From CAKZQX01 sp034436755 (GTDB lineage Bacteria; Chloroflexota; Chloroflexia; Chloroflexales; Chloroflexaceae): a stretch of 64,000 nucleotides of DNA. Within the stretch, counting starts at the first letter, position 1, and every line of letters starts with the position of its first letter. The stretch is taken from the NCBI GenBank assembly GCA_034436755.1, contig DAOTVB010000090.1:3917-67916 (forward strand), given 5' to 3'. Under the pieces are notes generated by a model. That model had not been told where the DNA came from, searched no databases, and saw nothing but the letters and a program-made list of their open reading frames with translations. Positions 17,664 to 26,784 of this stretch are shown here, piece after piece. Both the position numbers and the translations under genes were made by a program.

Positions 17664-18305
17664 ATGACGCAAGCGCATGCTATTCGGGTGCTACTGGTCG
17701 ATGACCATACCGTGGTGCGGAGTGGGCTGTCGGCCTTCTTCCTGGCCTTCGATGATCTGGAACTGGTGGGTCAGGCTGCCGGTGGGGAAGAGGCGCTTCG
17801 GCTGTGTGAGCAACTGCAGCCCGATGTCATCCTGATGGATCTGGTGATGCCGGGTATGGATGGGGCGACGGCCACCCGCCAGATCCGCGAGCGCTGGCCG
17901 CAGATCCATGTGATCGCCCTGACCAGCTTCCCTGACGAAGATCTGGTGCATAAGGCGATCCAGGCGGGGGCGACCAGCTACCTGCTCAAAAATATCGAGC
18001 CCGACGAACTGGAGGCGGCCATTCGCGCGGCCGCCGCCGGCCGGCCCACCCTCGCGCCGGAAGCGACCCGCGCGCTGATCAACGCCGCCGGCCGGCCCGC
18101 GCCCCCCAACTATGATCTCACCCCACGCGAGCGCGAGATCCTGGCGCTGATGGTGCAGGGTCTGAGTAACCCGGAGATGGCCGCAAAGCTGGATCTCAGC
18201 ATCTCGACAATCAAGTTCCATGTGAGCAGCGTGCTGTCCAAGCTGGACGTTGCCGGGCGCACCGAAGCCGTCTCACTGGCGTTGCAGCACAACCTGGTGG
18301 AGTGA
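17664..18305 (+). CDS. LuxR/NarL-family response regulator
   Basis: A 213-residue regulator: receiver domain with D12-D13, phosphoacceptor Asp in VILMDLVMPGMDG and Lys in YLLKNIEPDE, then a LuxR DNA-binding domain (LTPREREILALMVQGLSNPEMAAKL...STIKFHVSSVLSKL). Start at ATG 17664 with GAGGGGG 6 bp upstream. It is presumed partner of the upstream HisKA_3 kinase. Target genes unknown. Confidence 0.95.
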   Translation: MTQAHAIRVLLVDDHTVVRSGLSAFFLAFDDLELVGQAAGGEEALRLCEQLQPDVILMDLVMPGMDGATATRQIRERWPQIHVIALTSFPDEDLVHKAIQAGATSYLLKNIEPDELEAAIRAAAAGRPTLAPEATRALINAAGRPAPPNYDLTPREREILALMVQGLSNPEMAAKLDLSISTIKFHVSSVLSKLDVAGRTEAVSLALQHNLVE

Positions 18306-18495
18306 GCCGGTTCCACCGCCTGGGTGCGGTTCTCAGAAGAGACAACCGGGGTGTGCCACAGGCGTGAGCCATCGCGTTCCAGAATGATCATCGTTCCTCC
18401 TGTCGCCGGGTTGCGCATGTTTCGGCACCGTTTTCCTCTGTGGAGGATACATGATCTGCCTGGGAAATGCTTCCGACAGGGGGACAATTGTGGAC

Positions 18496-18537
18496 TGGTC
18501 GTGCGACCATGGACTACCCTGGTCAGTTGACCAGGGT
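18496..18537. promoter_or_regulatory. Two adjacent perfect palindromes upstream of the PH-EAD gene
   Basis: TGGTCG-TG-CGACCA (18496-18509) and ACCCTGGTCA-GT-TGACCAGGGT (18516-18537) share a GGTC(A/G)..(C/T)GACC core and end 15 bp before the ATG at 18553. They could be a tandem repressor operator or a small RNA structure sequestering the ribosome-binding site. They are seen directly; the role is not known. Confidence 0.5.
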
Positions 18538-18552
18538 GACACTGAGGAGGGT

Positions 18553-19170
18553 ATGAACGACTACTTCACCAATATCTGGTACACTCCGAAACGCTTTGGA
18601 CGTTTTACCGTCTGGCGTAGCTATGATATTGGCACGCTGACCCTGGGTACAACCCACGCTGAGTATCAGGGAGAGCGCTACCGCTTCACACTGGAGCATA
18701 TCCACGCGGTTAACCATATCCGCATGGCCGGGGATCTCAACAACAACTGGGTGCAGGTGGAGTATGGCAATCCCGTTGAACCAGAGACGGCCTTTTTCGC
18801 GGATGGAAAACAGTTAGGGATCGGCAATCTGCGTGGTGGGAGCGAGGCGCTGTTTCGCGCGCTCCGGGCCTGCGTGAACAACCCGTCTTCCGGCAGTATG
18901 CCGCAAGGGTCAGACGCTCCCGCCTGGGATACGGGTGTGCTGCGTGAGTTGCTTACCGCGGCCTTCAGCGATGAGGAACTGACAGCGCTCTGTTTTGACC
19001 ATTTCCGCCCGGTCTATCAAGATTTTGCCGGCGGTATGTCGAAGGGAGACAAGATCCAGCGCCTGCTCGACTATTGCCTGCGCGAGCATCGATTGGACCA
19101 ACTTGTACAGATCATCGCGGCGCAGCGACCGACACAGTACCGGCAGTATGCAGATCGGTTACAAAAATGA
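18553..19170 (+). CDS. PH-like domain fused to effector-associated domain (EAD7-like)
   Basis: A 205-residue protein with start at ATG 18553 and GAGGAGG upstream. Residues 1-105 resemble a GRAM/PH-type beta domain (GTLTLGTTHAEYQGERYRFTL). Residues about 128-205 form a helical module, LRELLTAAFSDEELTALCFDHFRPVYQDF with MSKGDKIQRLLDYC. This matches effector-associated domains, which act as adaptors in bacterial conflict systems with TIR, caspase or STAND partners. The last about 125 residues are closely similar to the C-terminus of the TIR protein at 28452, linker included. Function probably adaptor-like; partner unknown. Confidence 0.75.
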   Translation: MNDYFTNIWYTPKRFGRFTVWRSYDIGTLTLGTTHAEYQGERYRFTLEHIHAVNHIRMAGDLNNNWVQVEYGNPVEPETAFFADGKQLGIGNLRGGSEALFRALRACVNNPSSGSMPQGSDAPAWDTGVLRELLTAAFSDEELTALCFDHFRPVYQDFAGGMSKGDKIQRLLDYCLREHRLDQLVQIIAAQRPTQYRQYADRLQK

Positions 19171-19769
19171 GAGCGCAAAATCGATTCCTCACGGCAATCG
19201 CGCTGAACTCACTGTGCCATGCGGTGAGATGCTTCCCTCCGGTCAGCATGACATAGTTTTCTTCGCGGCGCGCTGTGGCTTGTCGTCTCACTGAAACCAC
19301 GTTGCCCTAGCAGCGAGATGCCTCCCGGAGCATGCCCTGAGCTTCGCCGCAGGGGTCAGGATGACATGGGTCTTCGTTGGGGCGCGGCGCTGATGATGAT
19401 GCGCTGCTTTGCTGTTGCATTGCCGGGCGACGAGATGCCTCCCGGTGATCAGGATGACATGCAACATGCAGTGCTGAGAACATGGAAATGCCAGGTTAAT
19501 GCCCGTGAAAGTCAATGTCATCGTGAGCGTAGTCGAACGATCTCGCGGCAAATGCCATGAACTGCAGCGAGTCATTCTGGGATACCACCATGCACCACAA
19601 CGCGATCCCTCCCGCCGGTCAGCATGACATAGATTTTTCTGCGGGGCGCTGCGCGGGATGGGAGGGACACATCCACACCGTAGCGCGTCCCCCAGAAAAT
19701 GTACCCGCAACCTACCTCTGCAACCTGTAACCTGTAACCTGTCTCCTATAACCTGTAACCTACGACCGC
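19171..19769. repeat. Degenerate interspersed-repeat region
   Basis: No gene. Four decayed copies of a CGAGATGCCTCCCGG..TCAGGATGACAT unit (near 19225-19256, 19312-19365, 19430-19462 and 19600-19632) are mixed with other fragments. The region ends in an AACCTGT heptamer run (19708-19765). Short frames across it are spurious. Confidence 0.7.
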
Positions 19770-21116
19770 CTACAAATAATTCAGCGCCTTCGCCTGCGCC
19801 GTTAGCTCGTCGCGGAACTTGGGGTGGGCGATATTGATCATCGCCTGCACGCGGTTGCGCACGGTCTGGCCGTGCAGGTAGGCCACGCCATGCTCGGTGA
19901 CAACATAATGCACATCGTTGCGCGATGTCACCACGCCCGCGCCCGTCTTGAGCGCCGGGACAATCCGGCTGACCGTGTCGTCCCGGGCGGTGCTGGGCAG
20001 CGCGATAATCGGCTTGCCGCCCTTGCTGCGGGCCGCGCCGCGCACAAAGTCCACCTGCCCACCGACGCCGCTGAAGAAGCGATGCCCGATTGAGTCGGCG
20101 CAGACCTGCCCGGTGAAGTCAACTTCGATGGCCGAGTTGATCGCCGTCATCTTCTCGTTCTGCGCGATGATAAACGGGTCATTGGTGTAGTCAATCGGGT
20201 GCATTTCGATCATCGCGTTGTCATGCACAAAAGAGTAGAGCCGCTGCGAACCCAGCATAAAGCCCGCGATAAACTTGCCCCGATGGATGGTCTTACGCGC
20301 GTTGGTAATCACGCCCATCTCCATCAGGTCAATCACGCCGTCGGAGAACATCTCGGTGTGGATGCCCAGGTCGCGCAGGCCGGCCGTGCGCAGCCGGTAG
20401 AGGACACCGTCGGGAATGCCGCCGATCCCCATCTGCAGCGTGGCGCCGTCGTCGATCAGCCCGACCACATGCTCGCCAATCGCCAGCTCAATCGGGTCGC
20501 CGCTGCCCATGCCCACCTCCGGCAGTGGGTAGTCCACCTCAACAATCTGATCCAGCCGCGAGACATGGATAAAACTGTCGCCACGCGTGTAGGGCATCTG
20601 CGGGTTAACCTCGGCGATGATCCGGTCGGCGGCGAAAGCGGCCGGCTTGCTGATGCCCACCTCGACCCCAAACGAGCAGAAGCCGTCGTCGTCGGGGGGC
20701 GATACCTGGATCAGTGCAACATCAATATGCAGCAGGTTGCGGCAGAGGTTGGGGATCTCAAACAGCCGGATCGGCGTGAAATCGGCTCGCCCCTCGTTGA
20801 CCGCCTGGCGTACGTTGGGGCTGATAAACATCGTGTTGGTGCGAATATGCTGCTCAATCCCCGGATTGACATAATCTGCCTCGCCAAAGGTCAACATCTG
20901 CAGCAGTTCGACATCGTGCAGTTCCGGGGCGCGCTCAACCAGTGCCTTGATCAGGGTGCGAGGCACGCCGCTCATGCCTTCGAGGAAGACCCGCTGGCCG
21001 GGTTGAATCGTCTTGACCGCGTCTTCCGGTGTGGTTATATGCTCCCGGTAGCGCCGGGTCCAGCCCGGTACCCGTTCGGTCGGCTGTTTTCGGGAGGAAG
21101 AAGGTATTGTCGTCAT
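19770..21116 (-). CDS. Acetyl-CoA hydrolase/transferase family (4-hydroxybutyrate CoA-transferase-like)
   Basis: A 448-residue CoA-transferase that moves CoA between carboxylic acids. Features: GMSGVPRTLIKALVERAPEL near the N-terminus, LQMGIGGIPDGVLYRL, the YTNDPFIIAQNEKMTAINSAIEVD active-site region, and the C-terminal FFSGVGGQVDFVRGA and VVTEHGVAYLHG. Its ATG overlaps the stop of alanine dehydrogenase (ATGA at 21113-21116), so the two are translationally coupled. The pairing suggests a role in fermentative or acyl-CoA metabolism. The exact acid substrate cannot be told from sequence. Confidence 0.9.
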   Translation of the reverse strand: MTTIPSSSRKQPTERVPGWTRRYREHITTPEDAVKTIQPGQRVFLEGMSGVPRTLIKALVERAPELHDVELLQMLTFGEADYVNPGIEQHIRTNTMFISPNVRQAVNEGRADFTPIRLFEIPNLCRNLLHIDVALIQVSPPDDDGFCSFGVEVGISKPAAFAADRIIAEVNPQMPYTRGDSFIHVSRLDQIVEVDYPLPEVGMGSGDPIELAIGEHVVGLIDDGATLQMGIGGIPDGVLYRLRTAGLRDLGIHTEMFSDGVIDLMEMGVITNARKTIHRGKFIAGFMLGSQRLYSFVHDNAMIEMHPIDYTNDPFIIAQNEKMTAINSAIEVDFTGQVCADSIGHRFFSGVGGQVDFVRGAARSKGGKPIIALPSTARDDTVSRIVPALKTGAGVVTSRNDVHYVVTEHGVAYLHGQTVRNRVQAMINIAHPKFRDELTAQAKALNYL

Positions 21117-22222
21117 TGCGCTTTACCCATATCACTATCTGGTGAGACCGACTGCTGCACCAGCTCCCCGCGATGGGTCCAGACGCCGCGCGCAATCGCC
21201 CGGTTCTGCTCGATTGTCTTATCGATCCCCATCTCGGCGATCATCTCGATGATCGGCCAGGTGCTATTGGCGAGTGCCTTGGTCGTGGTGCGCGCCACCG
21301 CTGCCGGAATATTGGGCACGCAGTAGTGGGTGATGTCGGCATATGTGAAGACCGGGTCGCGTAGCGTGGTTGGCCGACTGGTCTCAACGCAGCCGCCCTG
21401 CGTGATCGACACATCCATGATCAGGCTGCCGGGGCGCATCGTGCGGACCATTGGCTCAGTGATCAGGAGGGGGGCGCGCTTGCCCGGTCTGCTGGCAGCG
21501 GTGACAACCACATCGGCAACGGTGATCACCTGGGCGATGGTCTCGGGGTGGGCCAGCATGGTGATGATGCTTCCCCGCCCGGCGCGCTGCTCCAGCTCCG
21601 TCAGCGGTTTGACATCGCGATCCAGGACATAGACCCGGGCCCCGGCATGGGCGAAGGCCAGCGCGGTCTCCTGCCCAAACATGCCTGCCCCAATAATGAC
21701 CACCTCGGCGGGCGGCACCCCCGGCACCCCGGAGATCAGAACGCCGCTCCCGCCATTACCAATGTCCAGAAAGCGCGCGGCTACGCCGGGCGTCATGCGC
21801 CCGCCAATCTGGCTCATGGCGTGGATGACCGGCAGTTCGCCCTCGTCGGTCTCAATCGTCTCCAGAGCAATCGCGGTGATTTGCTTCTCCAGCATAGTCT
21901 CGATCTTGCTGGGGCGCGCGGCCGCCAGTTGCAGAAACGAGACCAGGGTGGCGTTGTCCTGGAACAGCGTAAACTCATCAAAGGTTGGGCGTTCGACCTT
22001 GGTAATCAGGTCGGAGCGCCAGTAGACCTCTTCCGGCGAGTAGACCAGTTGCGCCCCGGCTTCGATGTAGCTCTGGTCGGGAAACCCGACGCGCTCACCC
22101 GCGCCGCGTTCAACACAGACCCGGTGGCCCATGCTGACCAGGCGGCGTACGCCGACCGGCGTCAAACTGACGCATGACTCGCCCTCGCGCACTTCGCGCG
22201 GAACTCCGATTTTCATGCTCAT
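21113..22222 (-). CDS. ald: Alanine dehydrogenase
   Basis: A 369-residue NAD-dependent enzyme interconverting alanine and pyruvate plus ammonia. It begins with the family signature IGVPREVREGE. It has K75 and H96-type residues of the substrate site (TKVERPTFDE; PVIHAMSQIGGRM), a Rossmann NAD site (VVIIGAGMFGQETALAFAHAGA) and the C-terminal ITHYCVPNIPAAVARTTT signature. Full family length. It is first gene of a two-gene operon with the CoA-transferase. Pyridine nucleotide transhydrogenase alpha is related, but the conserved C-terminal HYCVPNIP favours Ald. Confidence 0.94.
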   Translation of the reverse strand: MSMKIGVPREVREGESCVSLTPVGVRRLVSMGHRVCVERGAGERVGFPDQSYIEAGAQLVYSPEEVYWRSDLITKVERPTFDEFTLFQDNATLVSFLQLAAARPSKIETMLEKQITAIALETIETDEGELPVIHAMSQIGGRMTPGVAARFLDIGNGGSGVLISGVPGVPPAEVVIIGAGMFGQETALAFAHAGARVYVLDRDVKPLTELEQRAGRGSIITMLAHPETIAQVITVADVVVTAASRPGKRAPLLITEPMVRTMRPGSLIMDVSITQGGCVETSRPTTLRDPVFTYADITHYCVPNIPAAVARTTTKALANSTWPIIEMIAEMGIDKTIEQNRAIARGVWTHRGELVQQSVSPDSDMGKAQ

Positions 22223-22374
22223 CTCCCAGTATGCAGTTAGCTGGTTGCTTTACAGGATTGTGCTAATTGTAACGAATTTTGTTTATTATGGCAAATTTCC
22301 TCCACTTTAACGCCATCCCTCCACCGTCCCGACATTTCTCTTACTGCACGAGTTATATCGTTTCTCGGTTACAG

Positions 22375-22583
22375 GACTTATGCAGTCGGTTCCAAACCAG
22401 GTGTTCACCTGGATGCACGGCCCGCTTCGCCTCCGGCAGGGCGGAATGGGACATTCTTTTTCAGGAAAATGTGGCACAACGTGCCACATTTTCCTGAAAA
22501 AGACAAAAACGTACCACGCTGCCGCAGGCGATTCCGGCTTCCGTCCGGTCAAACGTCCCATTTGAACGTCCACCGCGTACGTC
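22375..22583 (+). repeat. Palindromic-unit family copy B
   Basis: A full unit: decayed left end (GACTTATGCAGTCGG), CTTCGCCTCCGGCAGGGCGGAA, an inner perfect palindrome with 21-bp arms (22457-22477 / 22481-22501, loop AAC), GCTGCCGCAGGCGA and right end CCACCGCGTACGTC. It occupies the 22223-22659 gap; reading frames through it are repeats, not proteins. Confidence 0.85.
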
Positions 22584-22659
22584 GTGAAAAAGATAAAACC
22601 GTACCATGCTGCTGTGGGCGAAGCTGACGTTCGGGGTTGTCCCGAGGCTGGAACAGCAG

Positions 22660-23781
22660 CTATCGATGGCTGTTCTGCGACTGATCAACAAATTCCTGCT
22701 GGCGGGCAATCATCCAGTGGACATACTGATTGACGGCGGCGGCATGATCGGGGGGCAGCATGTAGTTCACCGCGTCCGCATAGAGCCGAAAGCGGTTGAG
22801 CAGATGCGTCGGGGTTATGCCGTCGTGCGGCTGGCGCTGGTTGCTCCAGGCCAGTTGCTGCTCAAGCAGGGTGGTATTCTGGAGGGCCATCGCCGTTTCC
22901 AGCATGCGGGTGGTAAACTCAAACCCGGCGGCGATGATCTGCTCCGCGCGGCTACCCAACCCGGCGATCTCGCTGTCACGTTCCATCGCCCGGGCGGTGG
23001 CATACTGGATGATCCGCTCGCGCGCCTGCTGGAAGGCTTCCAGCGTGGCAAGCGCTGCTGCTTGCGGGGGGCGGGGGGGGGCCGCAGTTGCGTCGGGCGC
23101 AGCAAGCAGCCGGTTGGCCCGGTCCACTGCCTGGCGTGCATCCGCCGCGCTGAAGCGGACGTTCAGCGTGTTGACCAGTTCCGGTTGCTGCACAAACGGC
23201 ATTCCGCCAACCATCACCGGGACATTGTTGAGGTTGTGCCGGTTGAGTTCGTGGGCAAACTCGCCGATGTGCGGCACATGGTAGACCATCTGCGCCGAGA
23301 GGCCAATCAGGTCGGCCTGCAGCTCTTTCGCCATCTCCACAAAAGAGGCGATCGGCACCGCCGCGCCGAGGTAGTGTACCTCCCAGCCATCTTCTTCAAA
23401 AAAGTCGGCGACCATACGCGCCCCCACCCGATGCTGCTCGTTGGGAACGCAGCCAATCACCAGGGTGTGCGGACGGTTGGGGCGGGGCTGCTGCGGGCGG
23501 AACAGCGGGTGCAGTTCGCCCATCTGCCGCTCGATAATCGCCGTTGCCAGATGTTCCTGCGCGACGCTAAACTGGTTGTTCTGCCAGAGCCGCCCGATCG
23601 CGTAGGCGGTTGGCTGAAAGATATTCAGGTAGACATCACCCGCCACTGTGCCGCTGTCCAGCGCCTGCTGTACAACCTGGTCGGCCGCGCGCCCACTGCC
23701 GCGTTGCATGGCTTCCAGGTAGCTGACCTGGAGCGCCGACAGGTTGTTCGTCTGCTGTTCGTCTTTCATAGGAACCATCAT
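22660..23781 (-). CDS. Cobalamin-binding protein with CarH-type Wx9EH motif, candidate B12 photoreceptor
   Basis: A protein of about 370 residues. It has a four-helix B12-cap domain (about 15-95), then a Rossmann B12-binding domain (about 104-220) with E115-Q-H117-R-V-G120 for lower-axial His ligation. The cap carries W66-x9-E76-H77 (WQNNQFSVAQEH), the motif of CarH-type adenosylcobalamin photoreceptors. There is no N-terminal MerR helix-turn-helix. Instead a Pro/Ala linker leads to a helical C-terminal domain (about 245-373) of unknown role. ATG 23781 or 23769 may be used. It is divergent from a response regulator/histidine kinase pair. Corrinoid methyltransferase-associated protein is the alternative. 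Confidence 0.85.
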   Translation of the reverse strand: MMVPMKDEQQTNNLSALQVSYLEAMQRGSGRAADQVVQQALDSGTVAGDVYLNIFQPTAYAIGRLWQNNQFSVAQEHLATAIIERQMGELHPLFRPQQPRPNRPHTLVIGCVPNEQHRVGARMVADFFEEDGWEVHYLGAAVPIASFVEMAKELQADLIGLSAQMVYHVPHIGEFAHELNRHNLNNVPVMVGGMPFVQQPELVNTLNVRFSAADARQAVDRANRLLAAPDATAAPPRPPQAAALATLEAFQQARERIIQYATARAMERDSEIAGLGSRAEQIIAAGFEFTTRMLETAMALQNTTLLEQQLAWSNQRQPHDGITPTHLLNRFRLYADAVNYMLPPDHAAAVNQYVHWMIARQQEFVDQSQNSHR

Positions 23782-23965
23782 CCTCTTAGGCCGGCGAGCC
23801 CATTCTTGCCGGCGGACTATGCCCTACGTCGGCGCGCAAAGCACCGGGGCAACTGGTTCCATTATAGCAAACGGGGTATCAGTCGGCGTGCATGCGGCCT
23901 GCGTGCGACACGTAACTTGACATTGGCCGCCCTGAATGGCTATCATGCAGCCAGGGATGGATTGA

Positions 23966-24200
23966 TGATGAACTTTGAACATGTAATCCGAACATCACTG
24001 CACTGGAGTCCCGGCTTCAGCCGGATCAGGCTTGCCCGGCAGTAGACCGCAGCTCCGGCAAATATGCACCGGCTAATGAACTTTGAACATTATAATTCGG
24101 ACATCACTTATCTGGAGTCCCGGCTTCAGCCGGATCAGGCTTGCCCGGCAGTAGACTGCGGCTCCAGCAGGCATTCACCGGCTAAAGCCGGGACTCCAGT
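23966..24200. repeat. Tandem 108-bp repeat with GAGTCCCGGCTTCAGCCGG hairpins
   Basis: Two units, each beginning ATGAACTTTGAACAT (about 23969 and 24075) and continuing to CTGGAGTCCCGGCTTCAGCCGG..GCTTGCCCGGCAGTAGAC. The second ends in CCGGCTAAAGCCGGGACTCCAG, giving a full hairpin. The same arm sequence recurs at 63112-63164. Confidence 0.75.
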
Positions 24201-24210
24201 GAATTACGCA

Positions 24211-24419
24211 AGTTACGCGGTGGGCATGCAAACCGGACGTTTGACCCAGTGGAAGCCAGAATCGCCTGTGGCAGCATGGTACACTTTTTTCTTTTTCACA
24301 AAAATTTTGCATAATGTGCAAAATTTTTGTGAAAAAGAAACGATATCTTCCACCCTGCCGGAGGCGAATCGGGCCGGTTGTCCAGGCAGACGCCTGATTT
24401 GGAACCGACCGCGTAACTC
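24211..24419 (-). repeat. Palindromic-unit family copy C (reverse orientation)
   Basis: A complete unit in reverse orientation. Ends AGTTACGCGG and CCGCGTAACT; inner palindrome arms of 20 bp (24292-24311 / 24317-24336) in the TTTTTCACAAAAATT class. It is 209 bp, like copies B and F. It lies upstream of the response regulator gene at 24555. Confidence 0.85.
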
Positions 24420-24554
24420 GTGTAAATTACATATCCGGACTATTTTTTTAAGTTCATAAGCCGGGACTCTCGGACATGTCATATCCGGACTGTTTTCTAA
24501 AAGTTCATCATCAGATTATTGTTGTTGCGCGGCAAGTGGAGACGCTACCATACA

Positions 24555-25505
24555 ATGCTGGACGCCGAAGCCGAAAAATCAAATGAGCAGATCAAACCGG
24601 CTATTCTGATCGTCGATGACGATGTGAATGTCACCCGTTCACTCGCGCGTAGTCTGCGCGATCAATTTGTGGTCTTCACGGCAAACTCGGCCGCCGAGGC
24701 GCTGGAGGTTATTGCCCGCGAAGATATTGCGGTCGTGCTGACCGACCAGCGCATGCCGGGGCTGACCGGGGTGGAACTGCTGGAACGCGCGCAGCATATT
24801 CGTCCCGATGCTGTCGGGATTATTATCTCGGGCTATACCGATATTGTTGCCCTGGTTGATGCGATCAACCTGGGTACCGTGCGGGGCTATGTCCCCAAAC
24901 CCTGGGATGTCTCGGAACTGCGCCATCGCCTGGACAATGCGGTGCGAACCTACCGGGCCAGTTTCCTCAACCGCGAGGTGCTGCATAGCTCGGCGGAAGC
25001 GATCAGCCGGATGCAGGATGAGATTGCCGACCTCTACCGCGCGCTTGACATGGTGGCTTCGGGGGAGGCATCGCGCCTGTTCCTGGCTGAGGAGGAGCCG
25101 CAACAGCGCGAGCGCGAACAACTGGCGGCGAGTGGTGCGCATCTGCATGAGCGCATGCCGGAGGTGTTCCAGCAGTTTATTCTGCGGTACGAGGAACTGC
25201 TAGATCTGGCGCTTGACCAGCGCGCTTTCAAGGTCGATCATCGCCTCTCGGATAAGCTGCGCGCGCTGAGCAAACGGTTGGGGCAACTGCGGGCCGGGCC
25301 GCGTGACCTGGTGGAGATCCATAGCATGGCGCTCAAGAAGAAGGTGGCTGGGACAACGCCTAACCGCAAGCAGGCCGCCGCTGAAGAGGGCCGCTTGATG
25401 CTCCTGGAGTTGATGGGCTATCTGACGACCTACTATCGGCTCCATCTGTTAGCTATCGAAAGCTCAGATAACCGCTCCGATAACTCGGGTTCAGATGGCG
25501 CATGA
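24555..25505 (+). CDS. Response regulator with helical C-terminal output
   Basis: A 316-residue protein. The receiver domain (about 14-130) has acidic D21-D23, phosphoacceptor D64 (VVLTDQRMPGLTG) and Lys in YVPKPWDVSELRHRL, the variant typical of HD-GYP/RpfG-like and hybrid receivers. Residues about 140-316 are helical with no recognised DNA-binding or enzymatic motif. The ATG at 24555 has no strong Shine-Dalgarno. The stop at 25503-25505 overlaps the N-terminal alternative start of the kinase frame, so the pair is co-transcribed with the downstream histidine kinase. Confidence 0.88.
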   Translation: MLDAEAEKSNEQIKPAILIVDDDVNVTRSLARSLRDQFVVFTANSAAEALEVIAREDIAVVLTDQRMPGLTGVELLERAQHIRPDAVGIIISGYTDIVALVDAINLGTVRGYVPKPWDVSELRHRLDNAVRTYRASFLNREVLHSSAEAISRMQDEIADLYRALDMVASGEASRLFLAEEEPQQREREQLAASGAHLHERMPEVFQQFILRYEELLDLALDQRAFKVDHRLSDKLRALSKRLGQLRAGPRDLVEIHSMALKKKVAGTTPNRKQAAAEEGRLMLLELMGYLTTYYRLHLLAIESSDNRSDNSGSDGA

Positions 25506-25548
25506 GTCGGCAGCGCCCGATTCTGCTGCGTCAAGGAGGCCACCGCCT

Positions 25549-26775
25549 GTGACCGAGCCAGTTTTGCTTTTCCATCAATCGCGCATGGTGATGCTGACGC
25601 TCGACCTGGAGCAACGCTTTACCAGCCTGAACCCGGCCGCCGCGCACCTGTTTGGGCGTCCGGCAGAGGAGTTGCTCGGGCAGCCGTTTGCAACGGTGCT
25701 CGATCCCTTCAGCCAGGCCAAGGGGCAGTTGATGTTTGAACGCACGCTGGCCGAAGGCGGGGTCGCGGACTGGGAACTGGATCATCTGCAGCCGGATGCG
25801 CCGCCGGTGCTGATTGGCTACACCACTGCGCTGCTGCAGCGTGAGTCGGGCGCGCTCCTGGGCGTGTCTGCCGTCGGGCGCGATCTGACCCGCACGCTCG
25901 ACCTGACGGCCCGACTGGTCGAAACCAACCAGCAACTGGAGGGGGCACTGCTCCAGTTGGAGCGGATGCATGCCACGCTCAAGGCTACCCAGACCCAACT
26001 GGTGCAGTCGGAGAAGATGCGTGCGCTGGGGCAACTGGTGGCCGGGGTAGCGCACGAGATTAACACTCCTATCGCCTTTATCGGCAACAATCTGGCGCAC
26101 CTCGCCGGACTGGAGCCCAAACTGCATCGGCTGTTTGATGCCTACGCCCCGCTCAAGCGACTGGCCGATACTGCCCAGCGCGCCGCTATCGCCGATGCTG
26201 AAGCCGCTGCCGAACTTGAGTATCTCTGGGATGATCTGCATGATCTGGTTGTGGAGAGCCGACAGGGGGTTGAGCGCATCGGCGATCTGGTGCAGTCGCT
26301 ACGCACGCTGGTCCGGTTGGATGAAGCCGAGATGAAAGAGGCCAATATTAACGAAGGGTTGGTAAGCACGGTGCGGATTGTGCGCTCCTTAAACAAAGAG
26401 CAGGTCGAAATAATCGAGCAGTACGCCGATCTTCCGCCGATTGTCTGCCGCCCCAGTGAAATCAACCAGGTCTTTCTCAACCTGCTGACCAACGCGGTCC
26501 AGGCTGTGGCGGGGGAGGGGCAGGTCTGGGTGTCCAGCGCCTGCCAGGACGACACGATTACCGTCACGGTGCGCGATACCGGGGTGGGTATGGCGGCGGA
26601 GATGCTGCCGCGCCTGGGTGAGCCCTTCTTTACCACCAAGGCCGCCGGGGTGGGCAGCGGGCTGGGCCTGGCCGTGAGCTTTGGAATTATCGAACGCCAC
26701 CATGGACGCCTCGAGTTTACCAGCACCCCCGGCGCCGGCACAACCGCGACAGTGACGCTGCCGGTGCAGCAGTAA
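25549..26775 (+). CDS. PAS-containing NtrB-type histidine kinase
   Basis: A 408-residue soluble kinase: PAS domain (about 1-125, FTSLNPAAAHLFGRPAEELLG), coiled coil (about 125-155), phosphoacceptor His169 in GVAHEINTPIAFIGNN, HATPase_c with NLLTNAVQA, DTGVGM and GSGLGLAVS. The GTG at 25549 is chosen since AAGGAGG lies 10 bp upstream; ATG 25495 overlaps the regulator gene. It is cognate to the preceding receiver protein. The divergent B12-binding protein is a possible sensor input for this pair. Confidence 0.9.
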   Translation: MTEPVLLFHQSRMVMLTLDLEQRFTSLNPAAAHLFGRPAEELLGQPFATVLDPFSQAKGQLMFERTLAEGGVADWELDHLQPDAPPVLIGYTTALLQRESGALLGVSAVGRDLTRTLDLTARLVETNQQLEGALLQLERMHATLKATQTQLVQSEKMRALGQLVAGVAHEINTPIAFIGNNLAHLAGLEPKLHRLFDAYAPLKRLADTAQRAAIADAEAAAELEYLWDDLHDLVVESRQGVERIGDLVQSLRTLVRLDEAEMKEANINEGLVSTVRIVRSLNKEQVEIIEQYADLPPIVCRPSEINQVFLNLLTNAVQAVAGEGQVWVSSACQDDTITVTVRDTGVGMAAEMLPRLGEPFFTTKAAGVGSGLGLAVSFGIIERHHGRLEFTSTPGAGTTATVTLPVQQ

Positions 26776-26784
26776 TTTGGGAAG

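Noticed and set aside
22307..22573. Open frames of 60-140 codons across 22.3-22.7, 24.2-24.5, 33.2-33.6, 43.7-44.4 and 46.1-46.8 kb that look like a conserved protein family
   Set aside because: They translate the palindromic repeat units; similarity follows the DNA repeat on both strands, there are no ribosome-binding sites, and frames cross unit boundaries.
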